A program made the position numbers and the translations under genes. From Clitoria ternatea (lineage: Eukaryota > Streptophyta > Magnoliopsida > Fabales > Fabaceae): a DNA stretch of 64,000 nucleotides. Of this stretch, positions 12,798-24,325 are shown one piece after another. Each line of letters starts with the position of its first letter. The first letter of the stretch is position 1. Where the stretch lies: NCBI GenBank assembly GCA_037962975.1, contig CM075669.1, positions 112,298,501 through 112,362,500 on the forward strand, read 5' to 3'. The notes beneath the pieces were generated by a model. It was not told the origin of the DNA and did not search any database. It saw only the letters and a program-made list of their open reading frames with translations.

Positions 12798-15700
12798 CTA
12801 TGTTTCCCACAGACCCTCCTAGTGGTCATTACGAGTCGCACTATATCATCTATGAGATCTTCCACAACGTCCGTTGGTGTACGTGTTGTTAGACAAGGTA
12901 TGTCTAGGACATCAAGACATGGATCCTCAATGTTGTGTCTACCTTGGAGAACAACTGACCATCGTTTATCTGATGGGTCAACAACGTAGAAAACTTGTTT
13001 TACTTGAGCTGCCATAATGAAAGGCTCCTCCTTATGACCAACCTTGTTTAAGTCCACTAACATAAAACCAAAATCATCTATTTTGACACCACTTTTGCTA
13101 TCAACCCATTTACATTTAAAAACAAGCACTGTGAAACGACCGTAATCAACTTCCCATATATCTTCAATGACACCAAAATAACATAACTCAGCCATGACAG
13201 GGTTTTTGTCCTTTGAAGTGGAAAAATGCATTAATTCGGCCACAACCATAACTCCACAGTTCTGAACCGTACTCTTGTCATCTTGAATCCTTGTATAGAA
13301 AGAATAATTATTTATGTCATAGCCACAATAAGTGATTACATCAAAGTTAGGTCCTAGTGCCAGTCAATGCAACGTCTCAGAAGCAGATATATCTTTAGTC
13401 AGGGTCATTTTGAACCACTGCATGAACGTTTTGTTATGTTCGTTCAACACCCACTTTTCAGCCATTCTAGGGTTGTTTCTTTTAACTATGTCTTTATGTG
13501 CAGCTAAATACGGGAGCACAGCGTCCGTGTTGTTCAAAATATAAAAGTGTGCTTGGAGTACTTCATCACGTGCCATGCTTTTTATTTTTTCCCAATGGTA
13601 CCTTTCCCATCCAGTCGCCCTTTGTGACGAGTCTTCGGAATACCAATGCTTTCAGCCTGTGACATATAATCTGTGCAGAACTCAATTGCTTCCTCTGTAA
13701 TGTACCTTTCTACTATCAATGCTTCGGGACGATGTTGGTTCTTCATATAACCTTTCAAAATTTTCATGTATTTCTCAACAGGATATATCCACCTCAAGAA
13801 CACTGGCCCACATAAACGGACCTCCCTCACTAAATGGATGATTAAATGTACCATTATGTCAAAGAATGAAGGAGGGAAATACATTTCCAACTGGGATAGT
13901 ATAAGAAACCCTTCCTGTTCCAACACTTCCAACTCATCGTGGGCGATTACTTTGGCACATATGGCATTGAAAAATAAACACACCCTTGTTATCACATGTC
14001 TGACATTTTGAGGAAGAATGCCACGAATGGCAATGGGTAGAAATTGTTGCATCAGCATATGACAATCATGTGACTTCAAACCAACTAACTTCAGATCCTT
14101 CAAGGAAACACAAGTGTTGATGTTGCAACCGTACCCAGATGGAACTTTGACACTACACAACGACTCACACAAACTTTACTTCTCTTTTCTAGACAAGGTA
14201 TGACATGCTGGCAGTAAATATGTTCGTTTGCCCTTTACTTGTGGGTGCAACTCCTTACGTATACCCAACAACTCCAAGTCTAGACGTGAATTCAGGCCAT
14301 CCTTCGTTTTTCCAGGTATGTTTAAGAGGGTTCCAACCAAACTATCGCACACATTTTTCTCCACATGCATCACATCAATACAGTGCCTCACATCAAGCTC
14401 TTTCCAATATGGAAGATTGAAAAATATTGACCTTTTCTTCCATGTGTTTTTTGAGATAGACTGCTTCTCAGACTTACCAAGAACCACATTGACTTCTTTC
14501 ACCTTTTCATATACTTGTCGACCAGACAATGGTAGGAGAGGCATTTCAAACTCTTGTGAACCATTGAACGACTTCTTCAACCTACGAAGTGGATGATTAG
14601 GTGTGAGAAACCTACGATGTCGAAGATAAACATTTTTCCTTCCATGATGTAGTCGATCAGAACTAGTTCCCTCCTCACATACAGGACACGCTTTATGTCC
14701 TTTGACGCTATAGCCCGAGAGGTTACCATACGCTGGAAAATCATTGATCGTACAGAATAACATAGCCCTCAAATTGAATGATTGTCCTGTAAGCCCGTCA
14801 AACACATCAACCCCCTCTTCCCATAACATTTTCAGGTCTTCAACTAACGGAGATAAGTATACATCAATGTCGTTCCCTGGTTGTCATGGACCAGAAATCA
14901 TCATTAATAACATAACGTACTTCCGCTTCATGCACAACCATGGCGGCAAGTTGTAAACAAACAACAAAACAGGCCATGAACTGTGGTTTGTGCTTTGGTT
15001 CCCATATGGGTTCGTGCCGTCTGTGGCTAGTGCAAGCCTAACATTTCTTGGGTCACGGGCAAAATCTGGAAACATCGTATCCATTTTCTTCCACTGTAAT
15101 CCATCTGCCGGATGCCTAACTAATCCGTCAATAACCCTTTCATCAACATGCCATCTCATAAGCTTCGCATCATCTGCATTGGCAAATAGACGCTTTAGTC
15201 TTGGAACTATAGGGAGATACCACAACACCTTCACAGGAGACCCCTTTTTGTAGAAATCATCAGAATCAACCTCTTTCTTCTTATACCATGACACCCCACA
15301 CCTAGGACATCGATGCAGCATTTCGTACTCACCACGGTATAATACACAATCATTTGGGCATGCATGTATCTTCGTATACTCCAAGCCCATAGGACACAAC
15401 ACCTTTTTAGCCTCATAGTTACGATTTGGCAAAGTGTTACCAACTGGGAGCATTTCTTTCAACAACTTAAGCAAGTCAGTAAAGCTTTTATCTGTCCACC
15501 CATTTATCGCTTTCAAGTTAAATAATCGTAAAACTGCTGACAACCTCATGAAATTAGAGCAATTTGGATACAGCAGCTTTTTAGAATCCTCACATAGACT
15601 CACAAATACGTGAGCTCTTTTAAAACTTTCTACCCCTACATCACGGATCATATCCTCAAGTCGGTCATCCATGTCATCATCAACCTTATGAGCAAAGCTT

Positions 15701-15969
15701 TGGTCTTTTGTTTGAAAACTAGTACTTGGCACCTCAACATGTTCACCATGCCATATCCATCGCGTATAACTCTGAAGAAATCCATCACACAACAGATGTT
15801 CTCGCACCTCTGCCAATTCTAGTCGGCACATGTTTAAGCATTTAACACAAGGGAAAAAATACATTCCATTCACCTCTTCAGCATTTCGTATCACATACTC
15901 TATGAATGTTTCAACTCCACCCTCATATTCTGGACTTATACGTGATGCAGCTATCCAACTTCGATCCAT
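12798..15969 (-). pseudogene. CACTA2 TNPD-like transposase (nearly complete, several breaks)
   Basis: The start MDRSWIAASRISPEYEGG is at 15969; two codons upstream is another Met. Order: Transpos_assoc-type domain (residues 1-85), linker with GWTDKSFTDLLKLLKEMLP (about 160-180), Transposase_21-type core (YLPIVPRLKRLF, MRWHVDERVIDG, LALATDGTNPYG, KGHKACPVCEEG, DVRHCIDVMHVEKN), DUF4218-type block (14080-13650) and DUF4216-type block (13350-12900). Breaks: TGA near 14882 (CACTA1 has CGA), TAA near 14174 (CACTA1 has CAA), a one-base loss near 13580, TGA near 13365 (CACTA1 has CGA), and a one-base loss near the C-terminus at about 12830. About 1,050 codons in all, normal for TNPD proteins. It would act in the nucleus, cutting at element ends. 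Confidence 0.92.
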
Positions 15970-17414
15970 ACTCACTATTTACAATACCCGTAAATTTAAC
16001 GGTGCTATGAATCTTACTTTCTTCACAAAGGTGGTGGTCCTACCCATTCAGGATGAACATTTTTCTATACCTCATAACCACATACAACTTAGGAGTCATT
16101 TTAAAATTTGATAAAATTTCGGCAGCATTTCGCATTGGTCTCTAAGTACACGAAATGAAAGTGGTGAAATCAAATTCAACCACAATCAAATATGCACCCA
16201 GAGAACAATACAAAACTTAACTAACCAAAACTTTATCAAATTTTAAAATAAGTCCTAACTTGTACATAGCAATGATGCATAAAAAAATTGTTCATCCCAA
16301 ACTGTCTAAACAGACAATTCAAGATTCAACACAAACGATGAAATCAATTAATTTAATTACCATTTGTGTCGAATCTCAAACGGGAAACTATGGTTTGCTC
16401 ATACAATTTAATAAATCACAAACTCATATAAAGGGGACTAAATAAACTTATCAAATTCTGAAATTATAACAAATATAAATTACATCCACAAAATTAGTAA
16501 CACATAATAAAAAGCAATTAAAGAAAGTAAACAATGTATAATAAACTAAACTAATTAGGTCATGCAATTCATTATGTAATTAAAATTTTTAATTGCCTAA
16601 TCAACAAAAATAACTCCTATTAATTATTTTGTTACAATTCATATAATTTATTATTTTACATTTACAACTAAATTTTTATCTACTTCAAAATATCAATTTT
16701 CATGTGTTTAAATTTTTTTTACTAATGTAACGAATATAAATCCAATGTTTATGTATTTATTTAGTTCAAAATATCATTTTTTAACTTTAATATTAATTTA
16801 AATTACCCAAATTAATAAACACATAAATACACAATAAATTTAACAATCAATCCTAACACTCCTAATCTATAGCTAACAACATTTTAAATCCCTAATCACA
16901 TTTTCCTAATATATAGCATTTCATTTTCCAAATACTACTAAGCTTAACATATAAACTCATTACAATTCCTAACAAACAAATAATAATGAAAATGAGGGGT
17001 AAAAATAAGAACCTGTAAGCGTGAGAAGAGGAACACGAATGGAAAGCTTCATGGAGAGAAAGAGAGAAGAAGAACGGAAATGGGTGAACCGCGTCAATGG
17101 AGCTTCGGAAATGGAGTGAACCGCGTCAATGGAGCTTCGAAAATGGAGTGAACCACGTCAATGGAGCTTCGGAAATAGAGCTTCTCATGAACGAAAAATA
17201 GAAGGAGAGAGGGATTCTACATTTCAAATTGGAGGGAGGGAGGGATTCAAGATTTTCGAATGGAGGGAGGGAGGGACTTGGGATTTCAAAATGGAGGGAG
17301 AGAAGGGTTTGGGAGGAAACCGAGTGGAAGGAGAGAGGAGTTTGAGAGTGTATCAACTAAAATGAAAGAGGAAGATGAAGAGTGCAGGTATCTTAATCGA
17401 ATTTCGAATTTCGC
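15970..17414 (-). other. CACTA2 5' leader and promoter region
   Basis: About 1 kb of AT-rich DNA is followed by a purine-rich tract on the plus strand (17020-17390), that is, pyrimidine-rich in the gene direction. This mirrors CACTA1 5366-6837, and stretches near 16100-16440 match 6450-6690 of CACTA1 in reverse complement. Three near-identical 33-bp-spaced copies of 'aatggagtgaaccgcgtc' occur at 17090-17160. No gene is seen; the overlapping 60-80-aa frames are low-complexity. Confidence 0.55.
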
Positions 17415-17720
17415 GCTAACATATGAGCACGGTTGCACACACAACCGTGCTTGAAAACACCCTATAAGCACGGTTACAATGGAACCGTGTTAATAACTCC
17501 CAGCCTACGAACACGGTTTTGTAGAAACCGTCATTAAAACACCCCTATAAGCACGGTCGTCTAAAACCCATGATTAAAAAGCCCCTATGAGCACGGTTAG
17601 TACTCAACCATGTTTAAAAGCCTTCACTAAAATAACAAAAATGCCACCGCATTTTTTTAAGCACAGTTCTCCTAGGACCGTGCTCAAATCCTGTCTTAGT
17701 AGTTATATTTTGCACTAGTG
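17415..17720. repeat. CACTA2 subterminal repeats, 5' end of its genes
   Basis: About nine AGCACGGTT / AACCGTGCTT copies in both orientations lead into the terminus at 17713-17720. The motif matches 8908-9270. Confidence 0.88.
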
Positions 17721-18300
17721 TGGGCCTGCCTATTGGAACCTCTAATATTCCATATAAGCAGCGAATGATATGCCATGGATGCAAATGCCAATCAATGCAT
17801 TCTCACACTATGCATCCTAAATGCCACTCAATCAATTGTCCATTTATAACCACCACTTAGTGGATTTCTATACTTTCGATCTTTACAAATTCTCGTTGGA
17901 CTCACACACATCGGCAGTTAGTGGCAATCATAATTATCAATTCACATATATATAATTGGGATACTTCAAATCACTGATTTCAACTCACAACATGGTCTTA
18001 AGCCATCATAACATATTTCATCATCATATTCAACATAATTTCGGATCCGGTCTCAATACCGGTACCAAACACCACTAAAAAAACAACTGTTAGCGACGGA
18101 AGTAATTGGTCGCTAATCAATGGAAATACCGTCGCTAAAACCATTAGCGACGGCATCACAGACGGGCAAGAGGACGTCGCTAAAACCCTCGTCGAAAACA
18201 CTTCAGCGACCACACACCTGCCGTCGCTAACATATTGACGGCGAAAGACCGTCGCTAAAATCGTCTCTGCCCCCATAACTCCAGCCGTCGCTAAGTGTTG

Positions 18301-18690
18301 CCATACAGCGACCTCGATTCCCCGTCGCTACTAACAACCACCAGCGACCACCGTATGCCGTCGCTATAGGTAGTGATGTAGCGACCACAGTATCCGTCGC
18401 TAGTGGTTGCGATGTAGCGACGCCGTTGTCCGTCGCTAGTTATTGTCAGTTAGCGACCACGCGATCCGTCGCTAGTGATTGTGATGTAGCGACCACAGTA
18501 TCCGTCGCTAGTGGTTGCGATGTAGCGACGCCGTTGTCCGTCGCTAGTTGTTGTCAGTTAGCGACCACGCGATCCGTCGCTAGTGATTGTGATGTAGCGA
18601 CCACAGTATCCGTCGCTAGTGGTTGCGCTTTAGCGACCACAACGTCCGTCGCTAGTGTTAATAAGTCAGCGACGGACGTAGACCGTCGCT
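18301..18690. repeat. 36-bp subterminal repeats with a 108-bp higher-order unit
   Basis: Monomers of 36 bp follow the plan TAGCGAC - 9-11 variable bases - GTCGCTA - about 11 variable bases. Three different monomers form a 108-bp unit, present twice almost perfectly (about 18375-18482 and 18483-18590), followed by partial copies. Each monomer contains an inverted pair TAGCGAC/GTCGCTA and could form a hairpin. The array makes an 88-codon frame of 12-residue repeats, which I do not regard as a gene. Confidence 0.9.
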
Positions 18691-19042
18691 AACAGGAGTT
18701 TTTAAATTTTTTTAAAATTAATTCAATATTGACTGGTTTTGTTAATTTAACTTTAAAACTATGTTAATATTTTGTATTTTGTATTGGCTGATAAAATTTT
18801 ATAATTAAATTAAAATAATTTTTTTGAAGTAATAAATTATTATTAAAAACAAAATAATAGATTAAATTAATTTATCAAATAGGTTGAATTATTAATGATA
18901 GGTAGAATAAGGCTTTGTGATTTGAATGTAATTACCAATAAATATTGACATAATAAATAAAGAATGACAAAATAAATACTGAATGAAAATATAACATAAC
19001 TAAAAATAAAATATACAATGTGTATAAATAAAAGAACTACAA

Positions 19043-19232
19043 TCAAGGTGGTGGGGGATCCTGGGGTGGTGGTGGGGGCGCCTGGGAAGTGGGGGGAGGT
19101 AGCCTCGCCATCAACTGCATCAGTAGCTCCTGCTGCTGAGCAAGTTGCCGACGAGTCTCGGCGTGCTGCTCCTCGGCCCGCTGTCGGTCCGCCTCGGCCT
19201 TCTGTCAGTCCGCCTCGTGCCGCTCCAACAGG
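19043..19232 (-). pseudogene. C-terminal fragment of a CACTA TNPA-like protein
   Basis: The minus strand reads RHEAD, a stop, then QKAEADRQRAEEQHAETRRQ, LAQQQELLMQLMARL and a Pro-rich tail APPPPPQDPPPP-stop at 19043. The charged coil followed by a Pro-rich end is the usual tail of TNPA-type proteins. The TGA after EAD replaces an expected CGA. The upstream part was lost at 19232. Confidence 0.75.
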
Positions 19233-20610
19233 TATGCAATACAGACTCAACAGGTAAAACATCAGACATCAAGATCGGTTTCCTTTCATTAGGATACCGG
19301 ATAATCATATCGGATACATACAACACCAGTATAAAACCTGAGTCATCTATTGACTCTTGTGGCTGGTCCCACACCGGATAGTTAACTTTGGCCCAGACCA
19401 GTTTAATAACATATTCATCATTCCAAATACATGCCACATAACATCAATCATTCTAAATGCATTCAAATCATGAAATCACTACATCGTCCACACAAGCAAT
19501 CATTGAGCACAATCATATACATATATTTTCACATCATCAATGGATGAAATCATGCATTTAGAATAGTTACCCCCTCCTACCTCAAGAGAAGTAGTAATCA
19601 CTGTGGTCAGATGGTTCCGCCTTGTAACCGGGGTTATTTCCTACATCACAATACATCACACAATCAATTTTCTATTCAACCACCTCGGTTCAGGCGTCTA
19701 CACTTATTATTACGCATATTTAATGCCAAACCCATTAACGGGTTCCCACATTAATGGTTCCCAACAACCATTAAGCTTCATTAGTGGCCATTCACCATTA
19801 ATAACATCATTTCACCCCGCCAATAATAATTATTTAACACAATAAATGCTTCTTCACTCACATTTTGTATTTCCCCCAAATCATAAGGTTAGGGTTTCTC
19901 TAATAACCCAACAACACTTATTAAATCACTTTCCCAACATCAAAACCAAAAAACCCATAGTTCATACTCTTGAAAAATAATAAGAGCTTACCTCAAGAGA
20001 AGGAAAGAGAAAGTTTTCCAAGAGAGGGAAATCCACACGAAAATAAGGAGAAAGGAAGGTGAGATTTCAAGCTCCAAACTCTTCCAAGCTCCTTCAAGAA
20101 CGAAAATAGGAGAGGAAAAGAAAGCCACTACTTTTGGCTTAGGGTTTTAGGAGATAAGAAGAAGAGGAAATGAAGGAGAAGAGTAGAGAAGAAGTAGAAG
20201 TAAAGTAGATGTTAAGAGGAATCCAAGAAACTGACGGAAATAAGAAGGGAAAAATGGGCCATTTGGCTTTATTTTTAATTCCTCATTAAATGTTCATCGT
20301 TTTATGATAAACAGGATCTCAGTTTGGTCTCAATACCTTATCCAAAAATTATTCCAAATATAGATTTAGATTCCTGATAATATCCTTAACAACCCTGACC
20401 AATATCATCCCAATCGAAGATACCTGGTTTGACACCCATATTTCAACCGGGCTCATTTTCAGCTGGTCCGATCCCAATAAATTATAAACAGTTCCCAAAA
20501 CTCTTAATTTATTTATTTCCAATATTTTGGAATATTAATTATCCCAACTATAATCATTTAATATTTATCTCCCTAAATTAATCCTTTATTTTAAAATTTA
20601 GGGTGTTACA

Positions 20611-20623
20611 ATCCACCCCACTT
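20611..20623 (-). promoter_or_regulatory. G1 polypurine tract
   Basis: On the minus strand AAGTGGGGTGGAT stands directly before the 3' LTR, as expected for plus-strand priming. It follows the pol stop at 20622 almost without a gap. Confidence 0.75.
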
Positions 20624-23062
20624 AAAAAGAAATTTCATCCCCAAAATTTAACATATCGGATTTGAACACATTGTGGTACCGTGCTCTTACATCGTCCTCA
20701 CATTCCCATGTGAACGTCTCAGTATTTCCGTGCTTCCATGCAACTTTCACCAAGGGCACCAATTTGTTCCATAGCTTCTTCATGGAGCGTTCAACAATGC
20801 GAACAGGAACAGGAAGAATGGACAGATCATCTTGTACATCAACATCGTCTATAAGAATTACGTGTAGAGGATCATGGACATATTTCCTCAACTGTGACAC
20901 ATGGAACACATTATGTAGATTAGCAAGGTGCAGAGGAAGTGCAATCCGATATGCCACGTCGCCAATCCGCTCTAAGACTTCATAAGGTCCAATGACCCTA
21001 GGGCTTAACTTTCCACTTTTCAACGCCCTACCAATGCCTTTATATCTTGATACTCTTAAAAATACGTGATCACCAACTTGAAACTCAAGTGGCTTCTACC
21101 TTTTATCATAATAACTCTTCTGACGATCTTGGGCAATTTTCATTTTCTCTTGTATCATCTTAATCTGTTCATTTGTCTCCGCAATCAACTCCGGCCCCAA
21201 AGCCAAACTCTCTCCAATTTCAAGCCAACACAACGGGTATATTTTCGATCATATAACGCTTTATATGGAGCCATACCAATGGAACTGTGGTAACTATTGT
21301 TGTATGTAAATTCAATTAGTGGTAGGAATCTTTCCCAATAACCACCGTAATCCAACACACAAGCCCGCAACAAATATTCAGTGCTTTGAATTATTCGATT
21401 GGATTGTCCATCCGTTTGGGGATGATACGCCGAATTGAGCTTCAACTTGGAACCCATTGCCTCATGCAAGCTTCCCCAAAATTGAGAAGTGAATCACAGG
21501 TCGTGATCTGACACAATACTCAAAGGCACACCATGTAGCCTAACGATCTCCTTTATGTACATCCGGGCTAATTTCTCCAATGAACTTTTCATATTCATGG
21601 GTAAGAAGTGAGCACACTTCGTCAACTGATCTATAATCACCCATATGACATCATTTCCAGTACATGTTCTGGGTAATCCAAAAACAAAGTCCATAGCAAT
21701 GTCGCCCCACTTCCACACCAGAATATCAAGGGGTCTCAGATAACCAGATGGTTTCTGATGTTCAACTTTCACCTTTTGACAAATAATACAAGAGGCTACA
21801 TAATTAGCCATATCAAGCTTCATACCGGGCCACCAGAAATTTTTCTTCAGATCTTAATACATTTTCGTGGCACTAGGATGTATGCTCAACATACTCTTAT
21901 GAGCTTCTTTGAGTACCAACCTTCTTAAATCACCACCAGATGGAACATAAATTCGGCCCTTCACACGCCAAATGCCATCATGGCCTTTCGTCAAAAATAA
22001 AGTTTTCCCATTAGCTTGAGCGTCTTTCATCTCAATCAAATACTCATCTTTCGGTTGTTGTAACTTCACGGTCTCAAGGAATAAATTTGCTACCGTCAAC
22101 ACCTCAAGAGATATCTTTTTCGAGGTATATATTTCCACACCCACGTTCAAGTTTCTGAATTGCTCAATTAGCTCTATCTCTTTCACCATCATAGCGGAAA
22201 CATGCAACGATTTCCGACTCAAGGCATTGGCAACCGCATTTGCCTTTTTGGGATGATACCTCAATTCAAACTCATAATCTTTCAGAAACTCCATCCATCT
22301 CTGTTGGCGCATATTAAGCTCCTTCTGATCAAATAGATATTTAAGACTCTTATGATTACTAAAGACCATAAACTTAGAGCCATACAAATAGTGCCGCCAT
22401 AACTTCAAGGCAAACACCACCGTCGCTAATTCGAGATCATGCGTGGGGTAGTTAACCTCATGTGGTCGCAACTGTCTCGATGCATAGGCTATCACACGCT
22501 CTTTTTGCATCAGAATACAACCAAGACCAAACTTAGAAGCATCACAGTACACCATAAAGTTATCCAATAAGTCTGGCAAAGCCAACACCGAAGCAGAACT
22601 GAGTCTAACTTTCAACTCTTGGAAACTCCTTTCACAATCAAGACTCCATACAAATGGCTGATTCTTACAGGTTAGCTTCGTCAAAGGCAAGGCCAATTGA
22701 GAAAATCATTCAATGAATCTTCGGTAGTAACCGGCAAGACCAATAAAACTTCTCACATCGGTCACAGATGTCATTCTTTCCCAAGCCAGCACGACTTCAA
22801 TCTTAGATGGATCAACTATCACACCATCCTTGGAGATAACATATCCAAGAAATTGGACCTCAGATAACCAAAATTCACACTTGGAAAGCTTCGCATACAA
22901 CTCTTTCTCTCAAAGGACATTCAAAACAAGACGAAGATGTTCTTCATGTTCTTTATGGCTCTTGGAATAGACAAGAATGTCATCGATAAATACCACCATG
23001 AACCGGTCAAAATACTCATGAAAGATGCAATTCATGTAATCCATGAATATCATAGGAGCATT
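20622..23062 (-). pseudogene. G1 pol, second part: RT end, RNase H, integrase, chromodomain-like tail
   Basis: This joins 39825 across S1. It reads NAPMIFMDYMNCIFHEYFDR, VVFIDDILVYS (RT catalytic Asp pair), GLAGYYRRFIE, then RNase H (YCDASKFGLGCILMQ, LELATVVFALK). The RNase H motif DHKSLKY reads NHKSLKY. Integrase follows with an HHCC finger (AHKSMLSIH...CIICQ), DIAMDF and SIVSDHD, but the site that is Glu in G2 (QSERTIQ) reads QSNRIIQ. The tail (FHVSQLRKYVHDPLHVI ... VKVAWKHGNTETFTWECED) is chromodomain-like. Stops occur near 22907, 22705, 21853 and 21493, with a one-base loss near 21260. The protein is inactive in several independent ways. Confidence 0.93.
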
Positions 23063-24325
23063 TATAACACCCCTAATTTTCCAGACTCGAATCCCAATGT
23101 AATCTACATAGTAAAATAATAAAAATAGGAGTAAATTTTTCATGTTCGAAATAGTTTCTAAACACTATCTAGACTACATCAAGACTCGGGCCATAGAAAA
23201 CCAAAGAGTGAGATTTAATAGCCTATAACTAGATCGGTAATTGGTTTGCCCATAACGGTATACCAAATAGCAGAGTTTACAACGAAAGAGAATGTGTATA
23301 CCGGGCATACGCCTAGTCCCATATATGAGGATATGAGAAAAGGCTCGGTAAAGCATGCAACGGCATATCATAAGACTAATAGACAACCATCATCTTTCAC
23401 ATAATTTTTATGAACATGCAAAGCCTTATATATATATACACATATATAACTATATGATTAAACATCATACATCCCCAATATTCATATTCCATAATTGACC
23501 ATATCATTTCAACCTCAATTTTATATATCACCAACACTTATTCATGCCTAGAGGAATACATAATCAACGTCATTTTATATATCAAGTGGTTATGAGGTCA
23601 AAAACTCCAAACGTCAATAAATCATCTATATATCTAGCTATTTACAATACATCCACCAATATCAATAAATTATCCATACTATGATACACGTTTTATTTCA
23701 CAATATAATGAATCACAAACGCTGCCGGCCAAGGTATTCCATTACCACTATTTACCTTCCCAAAGCCTTACTTCATAAACGTTCTCATCCCATGGTTTTT
23801 CCTGCATCAATACTAAAACGTAGACCACATGGGAGAGTGAGTTATACATTTCAAATGATGATATGAATATAATTGAAATTATGTGCATATGTATATCAAC
23901 ATCATGTATGCTTTGCTAAACACATCAATGATCATCATAAATTGTTAGTTCAACATCATATACATATTTCATATTCATTAACCAAGTCATAGCAAAGCAA
24001 GCATATACACATCTACCACAACACCACAATAGGCCAACATTATCAACATTGACCATTCAGGTCTTCTCTCAAAGCCACCATGGGCTTTCATCATAATCAT
24101 TAATCATAATTAATCATGCCCAACATTATAATGGGCCATAACACACATATCGTCATATTCAACATCATTTTAGATATATTCATATCATTTATTAATTATA
24201 TGTGGTCTTTTAGGTATTTAATTATCCATTTCATCAACACCATACCACCATCTCAATCATCATCAATCATCCTTATATTCAGGCATATCTCCATACTATA
24301 TGCAAATGCTCTTATGGCTAATGCT

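Larger units (their letters stand above)
8908..17720 (-). mobile_element. CACTA2, En/Spm-type DNA transposon (level 4)
   Basis: CACTAGTG lies at 8908-8915 and 17713-17720, flanked by TGG at 8905-8907 and 17721-17723. The uninterrupted site is seen in the other G1 LTR near 52055 (cccactaggcctgcc). The element is 8,813 bp. Its genes are on the minus strand: TNPD-like transposase (15969-12798) then TNPA-like gene (12653-9478). It is a close relative of CACTA1 in gene order, protein sequence and length, but inserted later, since it sits in an element that broke CACTA1. The transposase has several breaks, so this copy is probably non-autonomous. Confidence 0.94.
18073..19232 (-). mobile_element. 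CACTA3, truncated CACTA element in the G1 3' LTR (level 4)
   Basis: One end is intact: CACTAAAAAAACAACTGTT at 18073, followed by dense TTAGCGACGG / CCGTCGCTAA repeats to 18690. The other side stops abruptly at 19232 inside a TNPA-like reading frame, with no CACTA terminus. Against the other G1 LTR (near 52405-52430), about 25 bp of LTR are missing at the junction. This fits either a deletion that removed the rest of the element plus flanking LTR, or an aberrant insertion. It is a different CACTA family from CACTA1 and CACTA2. Confidence 0.8.
7580..20610 (-). repeat. G1 3' LTR, interrupted by CACTA2 and CACTA3
   Basis: It matches the right LTR (50769-53771) from TGTAACACCC to GGGTGTTACA. The LTR pieces are 7580-8907, 17721-18072 and 19233-20610, about 3.05 kb in total against 3,003 bp on the right. 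The two LTRs differ by many substitutions (several percent by eye), so G1 is clearly older than G2 and the copia element. Small frames inside (for example 8475-8872) are LTR shadows. Confidence 0.9.

Noticed and set aside
12680..13249. 189-aa minus-strand frame as an independent gene
   Set aside because: It is the DUF4216-type end of the CACTA2 transposase running on into the 20-bp tandem repeats after a frame loss.
17126..17471. Overlapping 60-78-aa frames on both strands
   Set aside because: Translations of a purine-rich repeat in the CACTA2 leader, without domains.
18301..18690. Regular 36-bp repeats looking like a CRISPR array
   Set aside because: Repeats and 'spacers' are both repeated, the context is a CACTA end in plant DNA, and there are no cas genes.
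18426..18692. 88-codon frame with regular 12-residue repeats (VASDCDVATT type)
   Set aside because: It is a by-product of the 36-bp CACTA3 subterminal repeats; a period divisible by three keeps the frame open by chance.
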